Assembly (NCBI GenBank): GCA_947493695.1
Contig: CANLSF010000003.1
Span: forward strand, 496,001 to 560,000
Origin: an uncultured Kiloniellaceae bacterium
Lineage (GTDB): Bacteria; Pseudomonadota; Alphaproteobacteria; Kiloniellales; Kiloniellaceae
Direction: 5' to 3'
DNA length: 64,000 nucleotides
Below the pieces are notes generated by a model that was not told the DNA's origin, did not search any database, and saw only the letters and a program-made list of their open reading frames with translations. This document shows positions 36,737 through 44,573 of the stretch, one piece after another; the stretch's first letter is position 1; every line of letters starts with the position of its first letter. A program made the translations under genes and the position numbers.

Positions 36737-37714
36737 ATGACTATCGCAAAGAAAATGATTGTGAGCTTTGTCGGAGCGACCGCTTTGGCCGCAACGGCGT
36801 TTTCTGGTATTGCAAGTGCCTTCGAACCCAACAAACCAGTCGATTTCGTCATTATGGCTGGTAAAGGTGGCGGCGCCGACAAAATGGCCCGCCTGATGCA
36901 ATCTATTATCGAAAAAGAAAACCTGGCACCGCGTCCGCTGGTACCAGTCAACAAGTCCGGTGGTTCCGGCGCTGAAGCTCTCGTTGCAATGAAGGGGGCA
37001 AATGATCCGAACCACACCATCATGGTGACCCTGAACTCTTTCTTCACCACCCCTCTGCGTCAGCCTGGTCTTGAGGTTGATATCATGGAGTTCGCGCCGG
37101 TCGGCCGCATGGCGGAAGACACCTTCCTTTTGTGGGTTCACAAGGATGAAGGCATCACGAGCTTCGAGCAGTACCTGAAGGTTGCCGCGGAACGCGGTTC
37201 CGGCTGGGTCATGGGTGGCACCGGTAAAAACTCTGAAGACAACATCATCACCGACTTCCTGAACAACAACTACAACCTCTCCATGAAGTACATCCCGTAC
37301 AAGGGCGGTGGCGAAGTTGCGAAGCAGGTTGCCGGTAAGCAGTTGAATTCTTCGGTGAACAATCCTTCCGAGGCGCTGGGCTTCTTCGAATCCGGTGATC
37401 TCATTCCTCTCGTTGCCTTCACGGACGAGCGCCTGCCCATGTTCCCGGACGTTCCAACCTTGAAAGAGCTTGGCGGCGATTTTTCCTACTTCATGCAACG
37501 GGCCGTTGTCGGCGCACCCGGCATGTCGTCGGAGGCACAGGCTTACTATCAGGGCCTCTTCCAGAAGGTTTACGATTCCGCCGACTGGCAGGAGTACAAG
37601 TCATCTAAATCGCTCATGGGCGATTTCATGAATGGCGATGACCTGAAAGCCTACTGGGTGACACAGCGTGACCGTCACCAGAAGATCTTGAAGGCGTCCG
37701 GCGCGATTAAGTAA
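36737..37714 (+). CDS. TTT-family transporter periplasmic binding protein (TctC)
   Basis: This is a 325-residue extracytoplasmic receptor of the tripartite tricarboxylate transporter type, with a signal peptide ending about FSGIASAFEP (residue 29). TctC features are the N-terminal KPVDFVIMAGKGGGADKMARLMQ, the VVPVNKSGGSGAEAL-like carboxylate loop (PVNKSGGSGAEALV) and KYIPYKGGGEVAKQVAGKQLNSSVNNPSEAL. It begins the tctCBA set after the universal stress gene. Given the genes upstream, oxalate or formate-related dicarboxylate is the likely ligand, but TctC specificity cannot be read from sequence. Confidence 0.91.
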   Translation: MTIAKKMIVSFVGATALAATAFSGIASAFEPNKPVDFVIMAGKGGGADKMARLMQSIIEKENLAPRPLVPVNKSGGSGAEALVAMKGANDPNHTIMVTLNSFFTTPLRQPGLEVDIMEFAPVGRMAEDTFLLWVHKDEGITSFEQYLKVAAERGSGWVMGGTGKNSEDNIITDFLNNNYNLSMKYIPYKGGGEVAKQVAGKQLNSSVNNPSEALGFFESGDLIPLVAFTDERLPMFPDVPTLKELGGDFSYFMQRAVVGAPGMSSEAQAYYQGLFQKVYDSADWQEYKSSKSLMGDFMNGDDLKAYWVTQRDRHQKILKASGAIK

Positions 37715-37776
37715 CCGCTCCGGCGATAAAAACTAAAAAAAATCGACAGAGAGAAAATTGGGAGAGTTCTGAAGAC

Positions 37777-38307
37777 ATGCGTAGAGCGGAAATTGTCACT
37801 GCGGTGATCCTCGGAATTCTCTCAATCTATCTCATGTGGAAAAGCGGCGCTCCCCCGGCCTGGGATCCGAGCGTGCCACGTTTCGCGAACATCGGCCTGA
37901 TCGAAGGTGAAGGCCCGGGTAGTGGTTTCTGGCCCTTCTGGCTCTCCGCCATCATGCTCGGTTGCAGCATATGGATCGGGATCAACTGGGCGCGCAAAAC
38001 CTCCCCCCCCTCGGTTTCCAAAGAACCCTTTCTCGATCAATACGGCAAAAAAATGCTCCTGTTGGTGGGTGGCGGATTGTTCGGCTTCCTCGCACTGGTT
38101 CACGTCGTCGGTTTCTACGGGGCGATATTTGCCTTTCTGATCTATTACCTTCGTTTTCTCGGACGTCATTCGATCAAACAAACCCTGACCATCGCCATCT
38201 GCGTTCCAGTCGTCAGCTTCTTTTTCTTCGACATAGCGATGCGGATCGTTCTGCCAAAGGGATACCTCGAGCCGTTGTTTATCCCTCTTTACGACTTGTT
38301 TCTCTGA
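37777..38307 (+). CDS. TTT-family transporter small permease (TctB)
   Basis: This 176-residue membrane protein has four hydrophobic segments (about 6-22, 55-72, 92-125 with a turn, 132-152) and the family phrase GEGPGSGFWPFWLSAIMLGCSIWIG. It is the small subunit that pairs with the large TctA permease. The gene follows tctC by 62 bases and precedes tctA by 57. The C terminus ends in a helix and LEPLFIPLYDLFL. There is no sign of damage. Confidence 0.88.
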   Translation: MRRAEIVTAVILGILSIYLMWKSGAPPAWDPSVPRFANIGLIEGEGPGSGFWPFWLSAIMLGCSIWIGINWARKTSPPSVSKEPFLDQYGKKMLLLVGGGLFGFLALVHVVGFYGAIFAFLIYYLRFLGRHSIKQTLTIAICVPVVSFFFFDIAMRIVLPKGYLEPLFIPLYDLFL

Positions 38308-38364
38308 CCGGCGGTCAGATACGGCAGCTCTTCACACATACAGAAATTCTCGGCAGGAAGAAAA

Positions 38365-39897
38365 ATGGATGTAGTCTACGCCCTTTTGAATGGCATTTTG
38401 ATCGCACTCGAACCGATCAATCTGGGCCTGGCGATTATCGGTGTGATTGTTGGACTCTTCGTCGGCGCCATGCCCGGTCTGGGATCGGTGAACGGTGTGG
38501 CCATCCTCCTGCCCTTCACCTTTGTAATTCAAAACTTCACTGGCGGCGCGACCTCGCCGATGATCTTCCTGGCGGCAATCTACTACGGCGCCATGTACGG
38601 CGGCGCGATATCATCGATTACACTGGGTATTCCCGGCGCCTCCACAGCCGTTGCAACCACCTTTGACGGGCGTCCTCTAGCGCTGTCGGGCAAAGCGCAT
38701 CTGGCGCTGGTCACAGCGGCCCTTGCGTCCTTTGTCGGTGGCACGGTTTCCACGCTCTTCTTCACCGGTTTTGCACCGATCCTGGCGTCCGTTGCGCTGT
38801 CTTTCGGCGATCCTGAAATCTTCGCGCTGATGCTGTTGGCCTTTGCAACCTTCGTCGGCCTCGGTGGCGACGATATTCCCAAGACGATCTTCTCGATCTG
38901 TATCGGTCTGGTCTTGGCCACCGTCGGATTTGATATCGTCTCAGGCGAACCCCGGCTGATCTTCTTCGAAATCACCGGCTTCACCCACGGCATCCGCTTC
39001 CTGGTCCTGGCCATCGGTGTCTACGGCATCGGCGAGATGATCTGGACGATCAACACCTCGCGTTACGGCAACACCATGACGACCGTTGATCTGCGTGCCA
39101 GCAAGATCTGGGAAGCGATCAAAGAGTTCCGCCACGCCTGGCGCGGTACCGCCATCGGCTCCTCTCTCGGTTTCTTCGTGGGCATCCTGCCCGCCGCGGG
39201 CGCGACGCCTGGCTCCCTGATGTCTTACGGCGTTGCCAAGATCACCTCGAACAAGCCCGAAGAGTTCGGCAAAGGCTCTGTTGATGGGGTTGCGGCACCG
39301 GAAGCCGCCAACAACTCGGCCTCCACCGGCGCCATGCTGCCGATGATGACCCTGGGCATCCCCGGCTCACCCACGACAGCCGTCCTGCTTGCGGGCATGG
39401 TCATCTGGGGTCTGCAGCCGGGCCCGCTGCTCTTCACCAACCAGCCTGACTTTGTCTGGCCGCTAATCGGGTCTTTCTACATCTCGAACTTTGTCGCCGT
39501 CGCAATCAACATCGCGTTCATCCCGATTTTCCTCTGGATGCTGCGGATGCCCTTCACCATCCTTGCGCCGCTGATCTTCGTCCTTTCCCTGGTCGGCACC
39601 TTCGCGGCCTATCAGAATATGTTCGATGTCTGGCTGATGGTGATTGTCGGTGTGGCCGCCTTCTTCCTGCGGATTCTCGACTATCCGGTCGCACCGGCGG
39701 TCCTGGCCATCGTGCTTGGTCCGATTGCCGAACCGAAGCTGCGTCAGTCACTCCTCTTCTCCGATGGCGATTTCAGCATCTTCTTCACGCGTCCAATTGC
39801 CGGCCCGATCACGGTCATCGCCCTTATTCTGATCTTCCTGCCGCTGTTCAAGTACATCCGTGACCGGCTGCGGGCCTCGAAAGCAGGAGCAGCCTGA
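38365..39897 (+). CDS. TTT-family transporter large permease (TctA)
   Basis: This 510-residue polytopic permease has about 11-12 membrane helices and both signature repeats of TctA: AMPGLGSVNGVAILLPFTF with YYGAMYGGAISSITLGIPGASTAVATTFDG in the first half, and GILPAAGATPGSLMSYGVAKI with GVAAPEAANNSASTGAMLPMMTLGIPGSPTTAVLLAGM in the second. It probably couples uptake to the sodium or proton gradient. It ends the oxalate locus; a GC-rich stem-loop lies 25 bases after the stop. Confidence 0.92.
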   Translation: MDVVYALLNGILIALEPINLGLAIIGVIVGLFVGAMPGLGSVNGVAILLPFTFVIQNFTGGATSPMIFLAAIYYGAMYGGAISSITLGIPGASTAVATTFDGRPLALSGKAHLALVTAALASFVGGTVSTLFFTGFAPILASVALSFGDPEIFALMLLAFATFVGLGGDDIPKTIFSICIGLVLATVGFDIVSGEPRLIFFEITGFTHGIRFLVLAIGVYGIGEMIWTINTSRYGNTMTTVDLRASKIWEAIKEFRHAWRGTAIGSSLGFFVGILPAAGATPGSLMSYGVAKITSNKPEEFGKGSVDGVAAPEAANNSASTGAMLPMMTLGIPGSPTTAVLLAGMVIWGLQPGPLLFTNQPDFVWPLIGSFYISNFVAVAINIAFIPIFLWMLRMPFTILAPLIFVLSLVGTFAAYQNMFDVWLMVIVGVAAFFLRILDYPVAPAVLAIVLGPIAEPKLRQSLLFSDGDFSIFFTRPIAGPITVIALILIFLPLFKYIRDRLRASKAGAA

Positions 39898-39921
39898 CGT
39901 CTGAAACCTCAGATAGAGATG

Positions 39922-39940
39922 CCGGGGCCTGGAGCCCCGG
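39922..39940 (+). terminator. GC-rich hairpin after tctA
   Basis: CCGGGGC (39922-39928) and GCCCCGG (39934-39940) around CTGGA. There is no T run, so termination may be partial; a second small hairpin CTCGGA/CCGAG-like pairing follows. It separates the oxalate locus from the kinase-like gene. Confidence 0.5.
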
Positions 39941-39968
39941 TATAGCCTCGGAGATTCCGAGCGAACTG

Positions 39969-41711
39969 ATGCCTCTGGTCACGCTGTACCGGCCGGAGAA
40001 TTCAACAGTGGATTTAAAGCAGGCAAAAGAGGCCGCGGAGTTCTGCGGCCTCAAAACAGCGGATCTGATCTCCTTGCGTGTCGAACGCCTGGTGGTTCAT
40101 GAGCTGCTGATCCGGGTCACAGCCGACCTCTCGGTCCCTGACGGCCCGAACTACGAAGATCTCGGCATCAGTTTGCGCACGATGGTGGCAACCATCCTCG
40201 AACGCCATATCGAGCCCCACATGAAGGAAGTCAGCGCAGCTTTTGATGAAAGCCGCTCAATTGCATCGGCGTTTATTCAAAGTGAACTTTCAGAACGGCT
40301 TTTCCCGTCTGCGCCTCCCTCGCCCACACAGGAAGCACCGCCTTCTTTTTTTGCAAGACTCTTCGGGAGCGGCCCAAAAATACGAGACAGGAAAGCAAGC
40401 CCCTCCCAGACGCACCAATCAGACACTGCACGGGAACTTGCCGCCGTGGCAAACTGGCAGGGTCGCCTTTCAAGCTGCGAGGATCCTTTGGAGCGCGCCT
40501 GTCTCAATGCTCTGGTCAAATTGATCGGCAGTATCCTCGGGCACCGCGGACGGCTTATCGGAGATCAGGAGACCATCGCTAGGCTCACGACCAATCTGGT
40601 CTGCAACGGCTATGGCAGTATGCAGGTCGGCCATTCCATCGAACCGCTCATCCTGCAGGGCGTGGAAGCAGAGAACTACCGGCTCCTTCCCGCCCAGGCA
40701 AAGCCGGTGGTGATGAACGTTAAGGGTGCCTCTGCCTCGGGTAAGAGCACCATTCGTCCACAGCAACGAAGACTGGCCGGACGGATCGGCATACCATGGG
40801 AAGACTTTGCCCTGATCAGTCCCGATTACTGGCGCAAGTTCCTGCTGGACTATGATTCGCTCGGTGCGCAGAAGAAGTACGCGGCGATGCTGACCGGTCA
40901 GGAACTGGAGATGATCGATAAAAAGCTCGATCGCTACATGGCCGATAAAGCCGCGAGGGGCAAGATGTCCCACCTGCTGATCGATCGCTTCCGGTTCGAC
41001 AGCTTCACCCTGGAGCCGGACCGCACCTCCGACAGCAAGCTCCTGACGCGCTTCGGTGATATGATCTACATGTTCTTCATGATCACGCCACCAAGCGAGA
41101 CGGTGGAGCGGGCCTGGAAGCGCGGTCTGACAACAGGGCGTTACAAGGCGGTCGACGACCTGCTTTACCACAACGTCGAAGCTTACACCGGCATTCCCAA
41201 CCTTTTCTTTTCCTGGGTACTGTCTACTAAGAAGCGCGTGCACTTCGAATTTCTGGACAACGATGTCCCGGAGGGCGAACTGCCGCGCACCGCCGCCTTC
41301 GGCTGGAACAGGACCATGACGGTTCTGGATATCAAGTCCATGATCAACATAGACCGCTACCGCAAGGTCAACATTGAAGCCCGTGATCCGGACGGGATCT
41401 TCGATCCCAAGGACATGGCGTTAAAAGACAACATCAGCTTTATCAAACGCTGCGCAAAGCTGATTCCTGAGATAAACCTGGCGGACCACGACAGCGGTTA
41501 TGTTTATGCCCGATTGGACCACGGCAGGATGTCCTGGTGCGACCGCCCCTATATCGACAAGTTACCCGCAGATTCCGGCGTCAAAGACAGTCTGGAAGCA
41601 TTCGGCTTTCTCAAGGACGAAGACCAGGAAAACGACACCCACGAGCCCTTGGACCTGGATCACGAAAAGAACTACACCCTGGGCCGATGGAACGGCCTGC
41701 AAGCCGACTGA
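39969..41711 (+). CDS. Unknown 580-residue P-loop kinase-like protein
   Basis: I do not recognise this family by name. Residues 1-110 form a compact N-terminal part, 110-155 a Pro/Ser-rich linker, and from about 155 a large C-terminal region with Walker A GASASGKST (253-261), an acidic SPDYW site (284-288), a Walker B-like SHLLIDRFRFDSF (334-346) and an Arg-rich lid TPPSETVERAWKRGLTTGRYKAVDDLL (373-399). This layout resembles P-loop kinases such as zeta toxins and is unlike AAA ATPases. The frame stays open upstream to 39864; a CTG at 39894 follows AGGAG, so the N terminus could be 25 residues longer. No antitoxin-like gene is adjacent. Confidence 0.75.
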   Translation: MPLVTLYRPENSTVDLKQAKEAAEFCGLKTADLISLRVERLVVHELLIRVTADLSVPDGPNYEDLGISLRTMVATILERHIEPHMKEVSAAFDESRSIASAFIQSELSERLFPSAPPSPTQEAPPSFFARLFGSGPKIRDRKASPSQTHQSDTARELAAVANWQGRLSSCEDPLERACLNALVKLIGSILGHRGRLIGDQETIARLTTNLVCNGYGSMQVGHSIEPLILQGVEAENYRLLPAQAKPVVMNVKGASASGKSTIRPQQRRLAGRIGIPWEDFALISPDYWRKFLLDYDSLGAQKKYAAMLTGQELEMIDKKLDRYMADKAARGKMSHLLIDRFRFDSFTLEPDRTSDSKLLTRFGDMIYMFFMITPPSETVERAWKRGLTTGRYKAVDDLLYHNVEAYTGIPNLFFSWVLSTKKRVHFEFLDNDVPEGELPRTAAFGWNRTMTVLDIKSMINIDRYRKVNIEARDPDGIFDPKDMALKDNISFIKRCAKLIPEINLADHDSGYVYARLDHGRMSWCDRPYIDKLPADSGVKDSLEAFGFLKDEDQENDTHEPLDLDHEKNYTLGRWNGLQAD

Positions 41712-41757
41712 GCAAAGGCTAGCTTACACGTCAATTTCCGGGTGCTATAGGTAAGGC

Positions 41758-42648
41758 ATGGTCAAAGCACTCCCCCCGTTGAACGCGGTTAGAGCCTTCG
41801 AGGTCGCCGCGCGGCATCTCAACTTCTCCCGTGCCGCCGGAGAACTCGGCGTGACGCCCGGTGCCATCAGCAAGCAGGTGCTGGCACTTGAGGATTTTAT
41901 CGGTGCTCGGCTGTTTGAACGCCTGCCCGACGGCTTGACACTGACCCTCGAAGGACGCGAACTCAGGGAGTCCATCTCGCCGGCCTTCGAAATGCTGAAT
42001 GGTGCATTCCAGCGGTTTTCGCGTCGTCCGCCCAGGACAAACGTTGTCCGGCTCGCAACCGTCGCCTCCTTCGCATCGCAATTCCTGGTGCCGCGCCTGG
42101 ATGCCCTTAAAGAGAGCCTGCCCGAGGTTGAACTGGAAATCCTGACGTCCGATCGTGTCGCCGATCTCGCCCGCGAGGAAATAGATCTGAGCATCCGCTT
42201 CGGAGCCGGTGATTGGGATGGACTGGTGTCCAGCGAGTTGGTCGCGGGTGTGCTGGTTCCAGTCTGCGCTTCCTCGCTCACGACACAAATCGCCGACGGA
42301 GAAGCCTCACCGAACCTGGCGCAGACACGGCTTATCCAGGTCTTTTCCAACAGCGAGTGGCGCAATTGGCAGGAAGCATCCGGAGCCGTCCTTCCCGCCG
42401 CCGAACGACCCTTCGTCATGGAGCATTTCCTTGTCGCCCTTCAGGCGGTGATTGCGGGTCAGGGCGTCGCGCTCCTGCCCGAAATTATCGTGCGGGAATC
42501 ACTCGCCAGCGGCCAACTGAGCCAGTTTTCAAGACCTATCGATTGGCATCAGACCTTTCATCTCGCCCACCTGCCGAACGCCGAACGTCGACCGAGAGTA
42601 CGGAGCGTTATCGAATGGCTCCAGGTCGAAATACTCAAATCAGGCTGA
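41758..42648 (+). CDS. LysR-family transcriptional regulator (GcvA type)
   Basis: This 296-residue LysR regulator is of the GcvA subgroup: LPPLNAVRAFEVAARHLNFSRAAGELGVTPGAISKQVLALEDFIGARLFERLPDGLTLTLEG is diagnostic. The effector domain is slightly divergent (VVRLATVASFASQFLVPRLDALKESLPEVELEILTSDR). It follows the P-loop kinase-like gene by 46 bases in the same direction and precedes the Rid gene by 182 bases, so it could be co-transcribed with the kinase gene. The effector is unknown. An AGGTAAGG sequence precedes the ATG at 41758. Confidence 0.87.
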   Translation: MVKALPPLNAVRAFEVAARHLNFSRAAGELGVTPGAISKQVLALEDFIGARLFERLPDGLTLTLEGRELRESISPAFEMLNGAFQRFSRRPPRTNVVRLATVASFASQFLVPRLDALKESLPEVELEILTSDRVADLAREEIDLSIRFGAGDWDGLVSSELVAGVLVPVCASSLTTQIADGEASPNLAQTRLIQVFSNSEWRNWQEASGAVLPAAERPFVMEHFLVALQAVIAGQGVALLPEIIVRESLASGQLSQFSRPIDWHQTFHLAHLPNAERRPRVRSVIEWLQVEILKSG

Positions 42649-42830
42649 CGTGCCCAACTATCAAAAGTCCTCTTAACAATTTGATTTAACACAGTAATAG
42701 GACATCGCAGCAGAGCATCTTGAGAGGCAATCGCTTTTTTCTCAAAGCATCTTGTCGGAAAGCTCGCTACCGCCCGCTTCAGCACCATGCCAATTTCCTG
42801 CAGTACAGAATTGACCTAGCAGGAACAGTC

Positions 42831-43226
42831 ATGAACACCTCGATCAGGCACGACCCCTACCCTGTCAGAAAACCTTTTCACGGTATTTACGCCCACGGCG
42901 TGGAAACCCGTGCGGGCTCGAGAATTATGCATGTCTCCGGTCAGGTAGGCGCCAGCCCGGAGGGCGATCTGCCGCCCGACTTTACCAGTCAGTGCCGTCA
43001 GGCGCTCGTGAACCTCCAGAGCGTTCTTCAGGTCGCCGACATGGAGTTGGGCGATATCGTGAAGCTCGGCTTTTTTCTGGTTCGGCGCGAGGACATGGAC
43101 GCTCTGGTCGAGGTGCGCAAAGAGATGCTTTACGGCGTCCGCCCGGCCATCACGACGGTCTTCGTCGCGGGCCTGGTGTCACCTGATTGGCTCGTAGAAG
43201 TTGAAGCTGTCGCCTGCGCCGCGTGA
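42831..43226 (+). CDS. Rid-family protein (YjgF/YER057c/UK114), non-RidA subgroup
   Basis: This 131-residue protein has the Rid trimer fold: GIYAHGVETRAGSRIMHVSGQVGASPEGDLPPDFTSQCRQALVNLQSVLQVADMELGDIVKLGFFLVRREDMDAL and VRPAITTVFVAGLVSPDWLVEVEAVA. True RidA enamine/imine deaminases carry an Arg in the PARS motif; here it is PAIT, so it belongs to another subgroup with an unassigned reaction. The start is ATG 42831, preceded by AGGAACAG; the frame opens earlier at 42720 but that part is unlike the family. A long terminator-like stem-loop lies 126 bases downstream. Confidence 0.88.
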   Translation: MNTSIRHDPYPVRKPFHGIYAHGVETRAGSRIMHVSGQVGASPEGDLPPDFTSQCRQALVNLQSVLQVADMELGDIVKLGFFLVRREDMDALVEVRKEMLYGVRPAITTVFVAGLVSPDWLVEVEAVACAA

Positions 43227-43352
43227 TCTCAGGGCTGGTCGACCTTGATCTATGGCCTCGCCCAAAAACCTCCATCAAGCCCACATCGTCTGCCTGTCAG
43301 GTAATCCCGCCATCCGGAACACGCTCATGTCTGCGTGGGTGGGATCACCGAC

Positions 43353-43388
43353 GCATTCCGACCGGTTTATTTCAGCCGGTCGGAATGC
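43353..43388. terminator. 13-bp stem-loop between convergent Rid and aquaporin genes
   Basis: GCATTCCGACCGG (43353-43365) and CCGGTCGGAATGC (43376-43388) pair perfectly around a 10-base loop, and CTTTT follows on the plus side. It lies 25 bases before the 3' end of the leftward aquaporin gene, so it can serve both directions. Confidence 0.82.
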
Positions 43389-43412
43389 ATGCTTTTAGCC
43401 TTGAAAACAAAT

Positions 43413-44099
43413 TCAGGCTTCAGCCGCCAGTAACTTACTGCGGAATGCGATACCAGCGACCGCTGCGCCAACGCAGGGTGCGACGATGAAGAGCCAGAGC
43501 TGCGACAGCGCCTGCCCGCCGACAAAGACTGCCGGCCCAAGGCTTCTGGCAGGGTTCACGGACACGCCGGTCACCTGGATACCAACAATGTGAATGACAA
43601 CCAGAGTCAAGCCGATTGCGAGACCCGCGAGCATGGCTGGCGCGCCGTTCTGGGTCGACCCAAGGATCACCACCACGAACAGGAAAGTGGCCACCACCTC
43701 GAACACCAGAGCCGACATCATCCCGTATTCACCGAGATAGCCTGCACCCCAGCCGTTCTGACCCAGCCCGGAGGTCCCCAGGTCATGTCCCGCCAGCTTA
43801 CCGCTGACGATCAGGTAGAGCACGCCCGCCCCGGCAATACCGCCGAGACACTGGGCGATGACATATGTCACAAAATCGCCGGTAGACATCCTACCTGCAA
43901 TCAGGACACCCAGGCTTACTGCAGGATTGATGTGACAACCCGACAGCGGCCCGATCCCATATGCCATGGCGACCAGCGCCAGGCCGAACGCAAAACTGAT
44001 CCCCAGCCCGCCAACAAAGTCACCGGCAATGACGGCTGATCCACACCCAAACAAAACCAGGGTGAAAGTTCCGATAAATTCAGCACAAGCTTTATTCAT
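43413..44099 (-). CDS. aqpZ: Aquaporin Z
   Basis: This 228-residue major intrinsic protein has six membrane helices and two NPA boxes, HINPAVSLG (58-60) and GVSVNPARSLGPA (182-184), with the Arg185 of the selectivity filter. The narrow-pore pattern, including His170 in VVIHIVGIQVTG, indicates a water channel of the AqpZ type and not a glycerol facilitator. It is leftward and single, with its promoter somewhere in the 474-base intergenic region shared with the divergent RNA helicase gene. Confidence 0.95.
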   Translation of the reverse strand: MNKACAEFIGTFTLVLFGCGSAVIAGDFVGGLGISFAFGLALVAMAYGIGPLSGCHINPAVSLGVLIAGRMSTGDFVTYVIAQCLGGIAGAGVLYLIVSGKLAGHDLGTSGLGQNGWGAGYLGEYGMMSALVFEVVATFLFVVVILGSTQNGAPAMLAGLAIGLTLVVIHIVGIQVTGVSVNPARSLGPAVFVGGQALSQLWLFIVAPCVGAAVAGIAFRSKLLAAEA

Positions 44100-44573
44100 G
44101 TTTAAGCCCCTCTCTTAATGCAGGGATTCGTCAAAAAAATTTCCCCCAAGACGAACCCCGTTCCGCCGATCAACGATATAGTCCAATCCTTCCTGGCGGG
44201 AACAGCCGGGAAGGCGAAATCGCCCTCTAACTCTATGGTTTAGAGGTCATTTCACAGCTCTCACCGACTCGGTGAAAGCCGATGCAACTCTCTTACCGCA
44301 GGCAGTTAACCATTGATATTAGTGAAATATCTCATGCGATAAGGCTTGACATCAGGGTCAAAAAGCATCATTTCCCCGTCTCTCGCTGCTCGTTGTCCTC
44401 TCTCGGCTCCGTTGGCGGCTCTACAAAAAACAAAAATGTTTCCGCCGTGCCTCTGCACGTGCTTCGGCTTCGGCCAAAGTAACGTCCTGACGCCCTGCTA
44501 CGGGTTACACCGCGGAATGCTCAGCTCCTTTGCCTGAAAAAGGGGCTGTAACGTCTGCGGAAGGACAAAGACG
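44100..44573. other. Intergenic region between aqpZ and RNA helicase gene, likely long leader
   Basis: No gene is evident in 474 bases. A hairpin CCTCTAA/TTAGAGG occurs at 44224-44246. TTGACA at 44346-44351 may be a -35 element for the helicase, but no good -10 follows at the usual distance. The 200 bases before the helicase start contain GGCGG...CCGCC pairing around an A-rich loop (about 44413-44445) and many short C/T and G-rich blocks, consistent with a structured 5' leader as is common for cold-inducible helicases. Confidence 0.5.

Noticed and set aside
36404-37498. A 364-codon open frame opposite tctC and the stress-protein gene end
   Set aside because: Spans two sense genes and a gap, with no family resemblance.
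39969-41711. Zeta-type toxin-antitoxin system
   Set aside because: The kinase-like protein has a suggestive fold, but no small antitoxin gene adjoins it and the N-terminal domain is unlike epsilon; kept as an unknown kinase.
42720-42830. Upstream extension of the Rid protein
   Set aside because: Residues encoded before 42831 do not fit the Rid fold, and AGGAACAG precedes the inner ATG.
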